From the NCBI RefSeq assembly GCF_000016665.1, contig NC_009523.1, positions 682,001-746,000 of the forward strand: 64,000 nt of DNA, given 5' to 3'. Below, piece after piece: positions 46,706-55,230 of the stretch. Source of the stretch: Roseiflexus sp. RS-1. GTDB lineage: Bacteria; Chloroflexota; Chloroflexia; Chloroflexales; Roseiflexaceae. A model generated the notes under the pieces. The model had not been told where the DNA came from. It saw only the letters and a list, made by a program, of their open reading frames with translations, and did no database searches. The position numbers were made by a program, and so were the translations under genes. Position 1 is the stretch's first letter; every line of letters starts with the position of its first letter.

Positions 46706-47380
46706 TTCGGTCTACACTCCGCATCGCGCTCCCCAAGCGGCGACCGAAATGAACTTCGGTCGTAACTACTCAGGCTGCCTGGCGTTCAGCGATTGAAATC
46801 GCCTCTGGAAGGCTTTTAGCCGGGCGTCCACCTGCGTGGACGCTGCCACGGCGACCGCGTAGGCGGTCGCCCGGCGCGAAGCGTCCTCTCAGGCGCGGTT
46901 TCAACCGCATGCCTGAGCAGTTACCTTCGGTCTACACTCCGCATCGCGCTCCCCGAGCGGCGACCGAAATGAACTTCGGTCGTAACTACTCAGGCTGCCT
47001 GGCGTTCAGCGATTGAAATCGCCTCTGGAAGGCTTTTAGCCGGGCGTCCACCTGCGTGGACGCTGCCACGGCGACCGCGTAGGCGGTCGCCCGGCGCGAA
47101 GCGTCCTCTCAGGCGCGGTTTCAACCGCATGCCTGAGCAGTTACCTTCGGTCTACACTCCGCATCGCGCTCCCCAAGCGGCGACCGAAATGAACTTCGGT
47201 CGTAACTACTCAGGCTGCCTGGCGTTCAGCGATTGAAATCGCCTCTGGAAGGCTTTTAGCCGGGCGTCCACCTGCGTGGACGCTGCCACGGCGACCGCAT
47301 AGGCGGTCGCCCGGCGCGAAGCGTCCTCTCAGGCGCGGTTTCAACCGCATGCCTGAGCAGTTACCTTCGGTCTACACTCC
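46706..47380. repeat. Three tandem 220-bp repeats, each R3 plus a 163-bp inverted-repeat element
   Basis: TCTACACTCCGC recurs at 46711, 46931, 47151 and 47371, a strict 220-base period. Copies differ by single bases (CCCCAAGCGG or CCCCGAGCGG; ACCGCGTAGG or ACCGCATAGG). Each unit holds an R3 palindrome (ACCGAA-N6-TTCGGT) and an element bounded by GTAACTACTCAGGC and GCCTGAGCAGTTAC (13 of 14 pairs), at 46762-46924, 46982-47144 and 47202-47364. Internal hairpins include GCGAT-TGAA-ATCGC and GCGGTT-TC-AACCGC. It is not a CRISPR: no spacers. Confidence 0.92.
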
Positions 47381-47618
47381 GCCGGAAGCGGGCATCTCGC
47401 ACAATGCGGCAGGACCGGACAGGGGTCAGCATATCTGAGAACTGCTCATAATTGAACATCGCCGACCAGAACCGCTCAGGAAATGCACCACAATGCTGCG
47501 GCATAATTATAACATCCACATTGGTACGGTTCACGTGATGGTATAGTCCATATGAGATTGCCTGCTATTGATCAGGTCGGCAATCGAGCCATAGGATCTG
47601 CCTCTGCGTCCGCTGCGT
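47381..47618. other. Gap between the tandem repeats and the IS110 left end
   Basis: A locally AT-richer stretch (about 47445-47580) with no recognised gene or repeat. Its last 21 bases (47598-47618) are the left half of an R5 repeat split by the IS element. Confidence 0.6.
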
Positions 47619-47634
47619 CTAGTATAATCTAACG

Positions 47635-47786
47635 GGACACGGTATACCGTTCTGCGCCAGGTTCACGAGATCGCCGCGGAGTGTTGGGTAGCCGTGTCCT
47701 TCAACGCGACCAAGCCGAACAGTTATCTGGGCCCTCAAACCCGCATATGCTAGCAAGGCTGGCGCCGTTTTCCTCAGGAGGTTCTG
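47635..47786 (+). ncRNA. Putative IS110 bridge RNA
   Basis: The segment between the element's left-end TATAAT (47623-47628) and the transposase start is structured: GGACACGG (47635-47642) pairs perfectly with CCGTGTCC (47692-47699), enclosing a large loop, and a second part follows. IS110-group elements are known to encode a bridge RNA here. The -35 TTGACA lies at the other end of the element (48749-48754), so the promoter forms only on the circle. Exact RNA ends and guide loops are not determined. Confidence 0.6.
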
Positions 47787-47789
47787 TGT

Positions 47790-48752
47790 ATGGCTTCCCG
47801 TGAGTCGCTCTTTATCGGCATTGATGTCTCCAAACAGACGCTGGATGTGGCGTTTGGCGCCGACCCGCACGCGCCACGCGAGACGATACCGTCTACCGAC
47901 GAAGGTGTCCAGCTCCTGGTCACGCGACTCCAGCGCCTGCAGCCGACCCTGATTGTGCTGGAGGCGACCGGCGGGCTGGAGCGCATGGTGTTCGCCCAAC
48001 TGCTCCAGGCTGGCGTGCCGACGGCGCGGGTGCAGCCACGCCGCGTGCGCGCCCTGGCGCACGCGGAAGGACGCCAGGCGAAGACCGACCGCCTGGATGC
48101 CCGGTTGCTCGCCCGCTTTGCCGAACGGGTGCGCCCGCCGCACCACCAAGCGACGGACGAGCAGCGCGCATCCTTGCGCGACCTGCTGGTCCGGCGGGCG
48201 CAGGTGATTCCGATGCGGACGGCTGAGATCAATCGGTTGACGGCTGCCGCGCCGAACCTCCGCCCGGGCATCCAGCAGCATATTGATTGGCTGGATCAGG
48301 AGATCCGTGCGCTTGAGCAGGAACGCGACAACGAGGCGGAGCGCACCGACGAGGTGCGCCGGAAACGGGAGCTGCGCGAAAGCGTGCCCGGCATCGGCGC
48401 GATCACCGCACTGAACCTGCTGCTCCGCCTGCCCGAACTGGGGACCATCAATCGCACGGAAGCGGCGGCCGTTGTGGGCGTTGCGCCGTATGCCAATCAG
48501 AGCGGCGCACAGCACAAACCCCGGCATATCTCCGGCGGCAGGAGGGATGTGCGCAGCGTGTTGTACATGGCGACCCTGGCGGCCACGCGGCGCCGTCTGG
48601 TCAGGCGCGCCTTCGATCAGCGCCTGTGTCAAGCTGGCAAGCCGCGCAAGGTCGCCATCGTCGCTGCGATGCGCAAGCTGCTGACTATTCTCGGCGCAAT
48701 ATTGCGTCAGCAAAAGCCCTGGGATCCGGCTGTGCATACGAGCGCCCCTTGA
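47790..48752 (+). CDS. IS110-family transposase
   Basis: A 320-residue RuvC-like DEDD recombinase. Acidic residues: D12 in FIGIDVSK, E58 in VLEATGG, D100 and D103 in KTDRLDARLL. The C-terminal Tnp_20 domain has SVPGIGAITALNLLLRLPE and the presumed nucleophile Ser248 in HISGGRRDVR. The protein cuts and joins DNA under bridge-RNA guidance in characterised relatives. The full length and intact residues suggest activity. AGGAGG lies before the ATG, and the stop overlaps the TTGACA box. Confidence 0.94.
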   Translation: MASRESLFIGIDVSKQTLDVAFGADPHAPRETIPSTDEGVQLLVTRLQRLQPTLIVLEATGGLERMVFAQLLQAGVPTARVQPRRVRALAHAEGRQAKTDRLDARLLARFAERVRPPHHQATDEQRASLRDLLVRRAQVIPMRTAEINRLTAAAPNLRPGIQQHIDWLDQEIRALEQERDNEAERTDEVRRKRELRESVPGIGAITALNLLLRLPELGTINRTEAAAVVGVAPYANQSGAQHKPRHISGGRRDVRSVLYMATLAATRRRLVRRAFDQRLCQAGKPRKVAIVAAMRKLLTILGAILRQQKPWDPAVHTSAP

Positions 48753-48769
48753 CAAGCAACACAGTTACT

Positions 48770-48880
48770 CTGCGGTGAAATTGTGCATGCGTCGCCGCCG
48801 CAGGCGCGATACCACGATCTGCCTCTGCGCCTGCCACGTCTCTGCGGTGATATACCCTTTTTGCGGCGGACTCAGAAATA
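48770..48880. repeat. R5 repeat, right half plus a second copy
   Basis: The right half of the split R5 (CTGCGGTGAAATTG) is followed by another R5-type stretch ending CTCTGCGGTGATATACCC and GCGGCGGACTCAG, up to the stop of the minus-strand gene. Confidence 0.75.
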
Positions 48881-51800
48881 TCAGTTGACCAGCCACGCAT
48901 CGATCTCGTCGAGGGCGGCAGCGACGGTGAGGAGCAGTTCGGCGCCGCCGATGAGCGCCAGGGTGTCGGACGCCCAACCGATGCACTGAAGGGTTTCCGT
49001 GCGCCCAAGTGGTGCGATGGTCAGAAACGCCTGACCGAGGAGGCGCCGGGCGCGTTGCAGGTCGCCTGCCCCGGCTGCGGCGCGCGCGGTGGCAACGAGC
49101 GCGCGCGCACGCTCCAGCGGTCGCGGAATGAGCAGCGCCACTGCCCCGGCGTCGTCGGGCAATTCGTGGGCGGCGAGCGCCTGTGCTGCTGCAAGCAGGT
49201 AACGACTGCGTGTATCAGGTGGAAGGACACTTGCAATGTCGGTGAACACACGCGCGCGCGCGCCGGTTTCGACCAGCGAGTGTGCAATTGCCGCCTGCGC
49301 GCGCGCGCGCTCGGCGGGGACGGCGATCTGCCCGGCGCGCGCATGGGCTGCCGCCGCTGCGCCGGAACGCGCCCAGGCAATCGCCAGGTCTGCTTCCAGC
49401 CGCGCCCGCGCTGCATCATCGCCGATCTGCGTTGCCAGCGCAAATGCCTCACGATGACGACCGTTCACCGCCAGGATCCGCGCCAGTTCGTCGAGCGCCC
49501 AGCCACGTTCATCCTCGTCCGTAATGGTGAGTGCAACCGTCTCGGCGGTCGTGTAGTCTCCACGGCGCGCCAGGGCAATGGCAATGCGCGAATGGGCGCG
49601 GTCGCGCTCCTCGCCCTCCGGCAGGAGCGCCGCCATGCGCATCCCTACCTGGAACTGCCCACTGGCAGCTTCGGCGGCTGCCAGCGCCGCGATGACCGAT
49701 GCTCGTTCTTCGCCCTCAACCGCCACTGCTGCGGTTGCCGCCTCGTCGAGCGCCTGAGCGGCAACCGGCGGATGGTCGAGCGCCATGTCGATCAGACAGC
49801 GGGCGCGGGTCTCATGGTCGTCGATCATGCGCGCCACTTCGAGCGCGGTTTCCGGCGCCACCTGGACGATCAACGCGCGCGCCACCTGCGCCAGAGCACG
49901 ATCACGCAGCGCCGGGTTTGGCAGGAGCATCACCCGATCAACTGCGCGTGGGTTGCCGCGCCGCGCTGCGTCGCACGCCAGTTCGGCGGTCACCCACGCA
50001 ACGGCAGTAGCGGCGCGCAGCGTATCGAGCACCAGACCGGCGCGTTCGTAGTCGCCAGCGCGTGCATGGGCAATCGCCACTTCTGCCATCGCCCAGTCGT
50101 GGTTGCCCGGATGACTGATTGCATAGGCGACCTCCTCAGCGCGACTGCGGCGTCCATGAGCGATGAGCCAGCGCACGACTTCGGTTTCGATCATGCCGCG
50201 TCGTTCGGTATGCACAATGCGTGTGGTGATGCCGAGCGCCGTGTCGGGAGCGCCAATGCCGATGGCAGCGCGCGCCAGGGCGACCAGCGTTTCCTCATGC
50301 TGGTCGCGCCACTGCCGGGTTGGTCCTGGCGCTTCCAGGTCAAGCGCCTCCGAAAGCATCCGCATTGCCGGTGCGCGCATGCGTAATGTATAACAGACTT
50401 CTCCGAGATGGCGCAGTGCCAGCGCTTTGTCACGTCCATCCGGCAGTTGATCGATCATTGCGCGAATACGCCTCATGGTGGCGTCGCGCGGTTGACCACG
50501 GTCAACCGCAGCGGCAAAGACTTCCGCAGGGGCGTGGGGCGGCAGGCTGCGTGACAGAAAGGTGAGCGCGCCAGCCAGCGCCGCTGCCCGCACCAGGTGC
50601 AACGCAGGTCCATCTTCCGCCGTCGCGCGCAGCATCCACAACGCATCATTCGCAGCATCGTTCAGATCACCGGTGCGTCGCTCCTGAGCGCGCACCCACG
50701 TCCGCCGAACAATGACATCAATCATGCTGCGCGTCGCAGCGCCTCCGAGCGTGATGTGCCGCGCAAATTCGCGGCTCAGCGTCTGCTCATCCTGCCAGCC
50801 TGATCGCTCAGGTGCGCCGTTCGACCGCGTTTGAACCAGTTCGACAAACCGCGCGTGCGCTGCCGCAATTCCATCGGGCGACGCATGCATAATAAATGCG
50901 CGCGTGGCGCGATGGTAAAGGCGAACCCCCTCATCGGTGCGTTCGATCAACTGACCCCAGCGTTGCAACAGGCGAATGATGGCGTCTTCGGCGCATGCTG
51001 CGAGCGCAGCAATCAGCGATACCGGCAACGGGTGATGCGCCGCAGCGAGAATATGCGCCAGGGCGCGCCCCTGTGCATCCAGCCCTTCCCACCAGCGCTG
51101 ATGGAGAGCGGACAGTCCATGCGGAAGACGACGAATATCCAGGACGCGGGTTGCCGCCAGTCCCGGCGCCAGTCGGACATACAGCGGCGACCCCTGGCTT
51201 CGGCTGGCAATCACCGTCGCCAGGCGGCGATGGACGCCCCGATGGGCAGCCATTTCTGTCAGCCAGGTTTCACCGCTCTGAAGCGTCACGCGTGCGGTGA
51301 TACGCTCGTCGATCACCGGTTGCTGTTCACCAGGAGTCGTAGCCATCACCACGACCACGCCAGGCGGAACGCACACCGGCAGCGGCGGCGGCGTCGGTGT
51401 GCGGGTTTCGTCCGGTATGCGCCCAATAACAACAACCAACGGATCACCAGACTGACGCTTCGCGCTGGCTTCCTCCAGCAGTCGTTCGATTGTCAGGGCA
51501 TCACGCGCAGCGACAGGTGGTACGAGCGGAATGGGAAGATCAGAGAGCGCCAGCACCTGGGCGCAGAGCGCGGTCAGCCCTGCGCCAGCATCGTCTTCGG
51601 GCAGCCAGAATGCCCAACGGCGCGTGGCAGCGAGCCAGCAGATCAGCGCCGTTGCACCACCGCCGGTTTCGCATTCGAGGGCAACGATACCGCCTTCGCT
51701 CTCACCAACGGCTGCATCGATCTGCGCTACCGCCACCGGATGCGGCACGAACAGCGCACATCGCTCAGCGATGCGGTGCATCTGCGCCATCAGCGAGCGA

Positions 51801-51883
51801 TGCGCCTGATGCTGAAGATGTGGATGCTCTGCCACTGCCGCAACTGCTGGCGGCATGATGGTGGAAGCCTGATGGGCAATCAT
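48881..51883 (-). CDS. 1000-residue helical-repeat protein with degenerate NTPase-like N-terminus
   Basis: Residues ~40-360 look like a STAND/AAA-type module, but the Walker A position reads LECETGGGATALI, with no Lys, so ATP hydrolysis is doubtful. VVVIGRIPDE may be the Walker B equivalent. Residues ~420-1000 are regular alpha-helical repeats of ~33-37 residues of Ala-rich type (RAHSRIAIALARRGDYTTAE, LADLAIAWARSG-like), as in TPR or HEAT-type scaffolds. No membrane segment is seen. It is the last gene of a minus-strand operon after MoxR and DUF58. The start follows AGGAAA. I do not know a characterised homologue; a binding or scaffold role with the MoxR system is inferred from context. Confidence 0.8.
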   Translation of the reverse strand: MIAHQASTIMPPAVAAVAEHPHLQHQAHRSLMAQMHRIAERCALFVPHPVAVAQIDAAVGESEGGIVALECETGGGATALICWLAATRRWAFWLPEDDAGAGLTALCAQVLALSDLPIPLVPPVAARDALTIERLLEEASAKRQSGDPLVVVIGRIPDETRTPTPPPLPVCVPPGVVVVMATTPGEQQPVIDERITARVTLQSGETWLTEMAAHRGVHRRLATVIASRSQGSPLYVRLAPGLAATRVLDIRRLPHGLSALHQRWWEGLDAQGRALAHILAAAHHPLPVSLIAALAACAEDAIIRLLQRWGQLIERTDEGVRLYHRATRAFIMHASPDGIAAAHARFVELVQTRSNGAPERSGWQDEQTLSREFARHITLGGAATRSMIDVIVRRTWVRAQERRTGDLNDAANDALWMLRATAEDGPALHLVRAAALAGALTFLSRSLPPHAPAEVFAAAVDRGQPRDATMRRIRAMIDQLPDGRDKALALRHLGEVCYTLRMRAPAMRMLSEALDLEAPGPTRQWRDQHEETLVALARAAIGIGAPDTALGITTRIVHTERRGMIETEVVRWLIAHGRRSRAEEVAYAISHPGNHDWAMAEVAIAHARAGDYERAGLVLDTLRAATAVAWVTAELACDAARRGNPRAVDRVMLLPNPALRDRALAQVARALIVQVAPETALEVARMIDDHETRARCLIDMALDHPPVAAQALDEAATAAVAVEGEERASVIAALAAAEAASGQFQVGMRMAALLPEGEERDRAHSRIAIALARRGDYTTAETVALTITDEDERGWALDELARILAVNGRHREAFALATQIGDDAARARLEADLAIAWARSGAAAAAHARAGQIAVPAERARAQAAIAHSLVETGARARVFTDIASVLPPDTRSRYLLAAAQALAAHELPDDAGAVALLIPRPLERARALVATARAAAGAGDLQRARRLLGQAFLTIAPLGRTETLQCIGWASDTLALIGGAELLLTVAAALDEIDAWLVN

Positions 51884-51931
51884 TGCGTTTCCTGGATAAC
51901 GATAGCAATGACACCGTCATGGTTCATCGCA

Positions 51932-53110
51932 TTACGGTGTGCTCACTGCCTGTATGGGGCGCGCGTCACGCCCCAGATCGTATGCCGCCACCCCGTGTCG
52001 ATGCGCCAGCGCAAGGTCATCGGTCAGCGCTTCGGCAATCACCAGTGCGACATTCAACCCGCGCTGCCGGAGCGCCAGCGCATGCGGCAGCATGTCGCGC
52101 GCACGCTGTCCGGTGATCATGACCACTGTGCTCCCCCATCCCAACCCGACAGTGGCACGGGAGAGGGTGACTGCCAGATCGCCCTCTTTCGCCACTTCGA
52201 GTCGCCCCAGCAGACCGAGGACCTGAATGAGATGCGCTCGCCCCGATCCAGGCGGCAGAATGCCGACGGGGGCGTGACTGGCGGCATCAAAGCCAGTGGT
52301 GCACAGACCAACCGATTGTCGCCGCTCGATCAGATGGGCAGCGATCGACGCCGCAGCCACCACGGCGCGTTCCATCGTATCATACGCAAAGCCGCCACCG
52401 TATTCGGCGCGCGAGAACGCCAGCGCAATCATCGTTTCGACAGCAATCGCCGGTTGATAGCGACGCACCTGCGGTTCGCCGAGCCGCGCTGTAGCCTTCC
52501 AATCGATCCGCCGCACCCCATCGACCGGTTGATATGGTCGTACGCCCATTGGACGCGCGGGATCGGTAAACAGTCGATGTGTTGCAGGCAGCGTGCCGAA
52601 CGGGAGCGACGCTGGCAATCCCAGGTCTTCGAGCGGCAGCACGTTGGGATAGATTGTCAGCGCTGCGGGTGGCACTTCGCTCACGGTGCGTTCGCCGATC
52701 CCGAGCACATCGCCGGTCTGCGCCGTCAGCGGACCGATCTGATAGTATCCCCGCCGTCGGCTGAAAAGCGTGTAGCGCATCTCGCAACGTTCAGCGGCGC
52801 CAGGCGACATCACCTCGTACACCATCGGCGGTGAATGCAGCGCCGGTGGCAGCGTTTCGCGCAGGGCGAGCCAGGGAAGAGGCAGAAGACCGGTATTCTG
52901 CACTTCGACAAGAACCGGCACAGGATCGCCCGGAAACGCCGCTTCCGGCGCCACGCGCCGGATACGCAACCGGGACGCGCTGCGCCCGACCCACCAGCGC
53001 GCGGCGATATGCAATCCCGCGATCAGATAGAGCAAATAGAAGAACAACTCGCTGCGCAGGACGATAGCGAGAATGAACAGAACGATCATTGGCAAGAGAA
53101 TATCCCGCAA
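51932..53110 (-). CDS. DUF58-domain protein of a MoxR system
   Basis: A 392-residue protein. Two hydrophobic helices at the N-terminus (LLPMIVLFILAIVL, LFFYLLYLIAGLHIA) anchor it. The DUF58 signature GVRPYQPVDGVRRIDWKATA lies near residues 188-207, followed by a vWA-like fold (VVMITGQRARDMLP). MoxR-DUF58 pairs act in protein maturation or envelope functions. The chosen start is TTG 53110 with GAGGGG close upstream; ATG 53089 is the alternative. It lies 43 bases after moxR. Confidence 0.88.
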   Translation of the reverse strand: MRDILLPMIVLFILAIVLRSELFFYLLYLIAGLHIAARWWVGRSASRLRIRRVAPEAAFPGDPVPVLVEVQNTGLLPLPWLALRETLPPALHSPPMVYEVMSPGAAERCEMRYTLFSRRRGYYQIGPLTAQTGDVLGIGERTVSEVPPAALTIYPNVLPLEDLGLPASLPFGTLPATHRLFTDPARPMGVRPYQPVDGVRRIDWKATARLGEPQVRRYQPAIAVETMIALAFSRAEYGGGFAYDTMERAVVAAASIAAHLIERRQSVGLCTTGFDAASHAPVGILPPGSGRAHLIQVLGLLGRLEVAKEGDLAVTLSRATVGLGWGSTVVMITGQRARDMLPHALALRQRGLNVALVIAEALTDDLALAHRHGVAAYDLGRDARPIQAVSTP

Positions 53111-53153
53111 TCTGCCCCTCAGGAGATGAACGAAGACCCATCAATACACCGAA

Positions 53154-54104
53154 TCAGATCTGTCCGATGCCAACATCCACCTCCGCCAGCACTGCGTCGA
53201 GGGCAGCGGCAGCAGTGCGCCCGCGCAGTGCGCTTTCCGGGCGCGCCAGCAAGCGGTGACGCCAGACAGGACGCACCAGATATTTGACATCGTCGGGAAG
53301 AACGTAGTCACGCCCCCGCAGCGCCGCCAGCGCCTGCGATGCGCGAAAGAGCGCCAGCGTCGCACGCGGGCTTGCGCCGAGCGCCAGATCGGGATGGGCG
53401 CGCGTCGCATGCGCCAGGCGGATGATATAGTTGCGCACCGCATCATCGACGTGCACCGACCAGATCGCACGCTGCAATGCCGGGATCTGTTGTCCGTCCA
53501 CGACAGGCTTGAGCGTTTCAATCGGATGCTCACCCGCGAGCATCCGCAACATCTCTGCTTCTTCCTCTGGCGACGGGTAGCCGGGCGCCACCTCGACAAA
53601 AAACCGGTCGAGTTGCGCTTCCGGCAATGGGAAGGTTCCCTCGAACTCAACCGGATTTTGTGTCGCCAGCACCAGGAATGGGCGTTGCAGCGCATACGTG
53701 GTTCCATCCACGGTCACCTGCCCTTCGCCCATCGCTTCGAGCAGGGCGCTCTGCGTGCGCGGTGTTGCACGATTGATCTCGTCCGCCAGCAGAATGTTGG
53801 TGAAGATCGGACCCGGCTGGAACACGAACGACGCATCGCGCGGATGGTAGACCGACACGCCGATCACGTCGTTGGGCATCAGATCCGGCGTGCATTGCAG
53901 GCGGCGAAACGTCAACCCAAGCGAAATCGCCAGCGCGCGCGCCAGCATCGTCTTGCCAACCCCCGGCACGTCCTCGATAAGCGCGTGCCCGCCGCACAGC
54001 AACGCCACCAGCAACAGATCGATGGTTTCAGACTTGCCGACGATCACCCGCGCTATGTTGGCGCGAACCAGGGTCGCAAATTCGCGAAGAGACAGATCAG
54101 TCAT
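53154..54104 (-). CDS. MoxR-family AAA+ ATPase
   Basis: A 316-residue AAA+ ATPase. Walker A IEDVPGVGKTMLARALA (near residue 40), Walker B ILLADEINRATPRTQSALLEAM, sensor 1 LATQNPVEFEGTFPLPEAQ and sensor 2 GASPRATLALFRASQ. The full length is typical. It forms the MoxR-DUF58 pair with the next gene and is likely a chaperone-like ATPase. The start MTDLSLREF at 54104 lies 10 bases after the MBL gene's stop; the longer frame to 54188 overlaps that gene. Confidence 0.94.
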   Translation of the reverse strand: MTDLSLREFATLVRANIARVIVGKSETIDLLLVALLCGGHALIEDVPGVGKTMLARALAISLGLTFRRLQCTPDLMPNDVIGVSVYHPRDASFVFQPGPIFTNILLADEINRATPRTQSALLEAMGEGQVTVDGTTYALQRPFLVLATQNPVEFEGTFPLPEAQLDRFFVEVAPGYPSPEEEAEMLRMLAGEHPIETLKPVVDGQQIPALQRAIWSVHVDDAVRNYIIRLAHATRAHPDLALGASPRATLALFRASQALAALRGRDYVLPDDVKYLVRPVWRHRLLARPESALRGRTAAAALDAVLAEVDVGIGQI

Positions 54105-54114
54105 AACGGTACGC

Positions 54115-54879
54115 TTATTGAACAGGAGGCAGCGCGTAGGAAGCGAATTCTCGCCCGATTTCGACCTCGCCGGTGAACCCGGCGGCACGGGTTTCTGCGA
54201 TTGCCCGATCAGCGCTCATCGTCCAGCGTGGGCTGTAGTGAACGAGAACCAGGCGGGCGACGCCAGCAGCGGCAGCGACTTCACCCGCCTGGTACGGCGA
54301 TGTGTGTCCTGGAAACGGTTCCGGCGTCGTTGCTTCGTGGATCAGCACCGAGGCGCCGCGCGCCAGGTTGCGCACCGCATCGCACGGCTCGGTATCGGCG
54401 GAATAGACCAGCGCGCGCCCATCCTCGCTGTCGAAACGCAATGCCAGACATGGGCGCGAATGAACCGTCGCTGCGGTGCGGATGCGGTATGCCGCATCGT
54501 CGAAGACGATCTCATCGCCTGCCTCGATTGGTGTCCAGTCGACGTCCGGTTGATACTCTCCAAGATCGAATGCTTCAACGATCCGCTGTGCCGCCGCCAG
54601 GGTGGGAGCGTTGCCGTAGATGACGAGGCGCCGGTTGTATCCCGACAGTTTCAACGAAAAGAGGAGGCCGGGAAGACCGTTCACATGATCAGCATGGGAA
54701 TGCGTGAGAATGAGCGCCCGCAGATCGTGCGGATTGACCCCGGCGCGCAACAAACGTTGATAGGTGCTGCCGCCAGCATCGATCAGCACCGCACCATCCG
54801 GCGCTTTCCACACCATATGCGTATAGTCGCGGTCGGCATCCGGCACCGCCGTTCCGACACCCAGCAGAATCATGTGCAT
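54115..54879 (-). CDS. RNase Z-like metallo-beta-lactamase-fold hydrolase
   Basis: A 254-residue MBL-fold protein. The zinc motif HSHADHVNGLPG (HxHxDH, near residue 61), YSADTEPCDAV with the bridging Asp, HEATTPEPFPGHTSP and the late HYSPRW match the RNase Z/ElaC branch. The substrate could be tRNA 3' ends or a small ester; the short exosite region argues against a confident RNase Z call. It heads the minus-strand operon. Start M at 54879 with GGAG upstream; the frame extends to 55023 without support. Confidence 0.86.
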   Translation of the reverse strand: MHMILLGVGTAVPDADRDYTHMVWKAPDGAVLIDAGGSTYQRLLRAGVNPHDLRALILTHSHADHVNGLPGLLFSLKLSGYNRRLVIYGNAPTLAAAQRIVEAFDLGEYQPDVDWTPIEAGDEIVFDDAAYRIRTAATVHSRPCLALRFDSEDGRALVYSADTEPCDAVRNLARGASVLIHEATTPEPFPGHTSPYQAGEVAAAAGVARLVLVHYSPRWTMSADRAIAETRAAGFTGEVEIGREFASYALPPVQ

Positions 54880-55230
54880 AGGATCCACTCCGTTGCGCCG
54901 CTCATACCGCAGACCGGTCATTGTGATCGATATTGTATCAGAGTCGTAACCGGTGTGATATGCGTGTGATACTTGAGGAATGGTATACTGAAGAAAATGT
55001 TCACTTGAGTCGGTCATCTCCACTCTTCCATCACATATCTCAAAACCGCAACGCAGCGCACGCGAGTTGTTGTAAACCGTCTGGCATCTTCATGCCAGTT
55101 TCGCTGCACAGCATATTTCGGAACCGGGCGCATTGCAACAGTACACACGGCAACGTTCGTCCATCATCGGCGCGGGTATTGTATCAACCGACATGCATCC
55201 AACTGCATATCTGGAGGCGCTGCCAGAACT
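54880..55230. other. Divergent intergenic region
   Basis: It lies between the divergent MBL operon and the diguanylate cyclase gene. It holds TATACT at 54984-54989 on the plus strand and TACAAT (minus, 54937-54932) as possible -10 boxes without clear -35 partners. A perfect hairpin CTGGCAT-CTTC-ATGCCAG lies at 55081-55098. No gene is supported. Confidence 0.6.

Larger units (their letters stand above)
47619..48769 (+). mobile_element. IS110-family insertion sequence within an R5 repeat
   Basis: Joining the flanks at a shared CT dinucleotide (47619-47620 and 48768-48769) rebuilds CCGCTGCGTCTCTGCGGTGA. This matches the uninterrupted R5 copy at 14749-14767 (ACGCTGCGCCTCTGCGGTGA). The element is therefore about 1.15 kb and has no terminal inverted repeats or long target duplication, as usual for IS110. 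It holds one transposase gene and a ~165-base structured 5' non-coding segment. Confidence 0.85.

Noticed and set aside
46706-47380. CRISPR array
   Set aside because: The 220-bp units are contiguous and near-identical throughout, with no short repeat plus unique spacer structure and no cas genes.
54105-54188. Longer MoxR start at 54188
   Set aside because: It would overlap the MBL gene by 74 bases; MTDLSLREF at 54104 is the normal family start.
55081-55098. Hairpin as an intrinsic terminator
   Set aside because: A perfect stem-loop, but it is followed by only three T and there is no upstream plus-strand gene to terminate.
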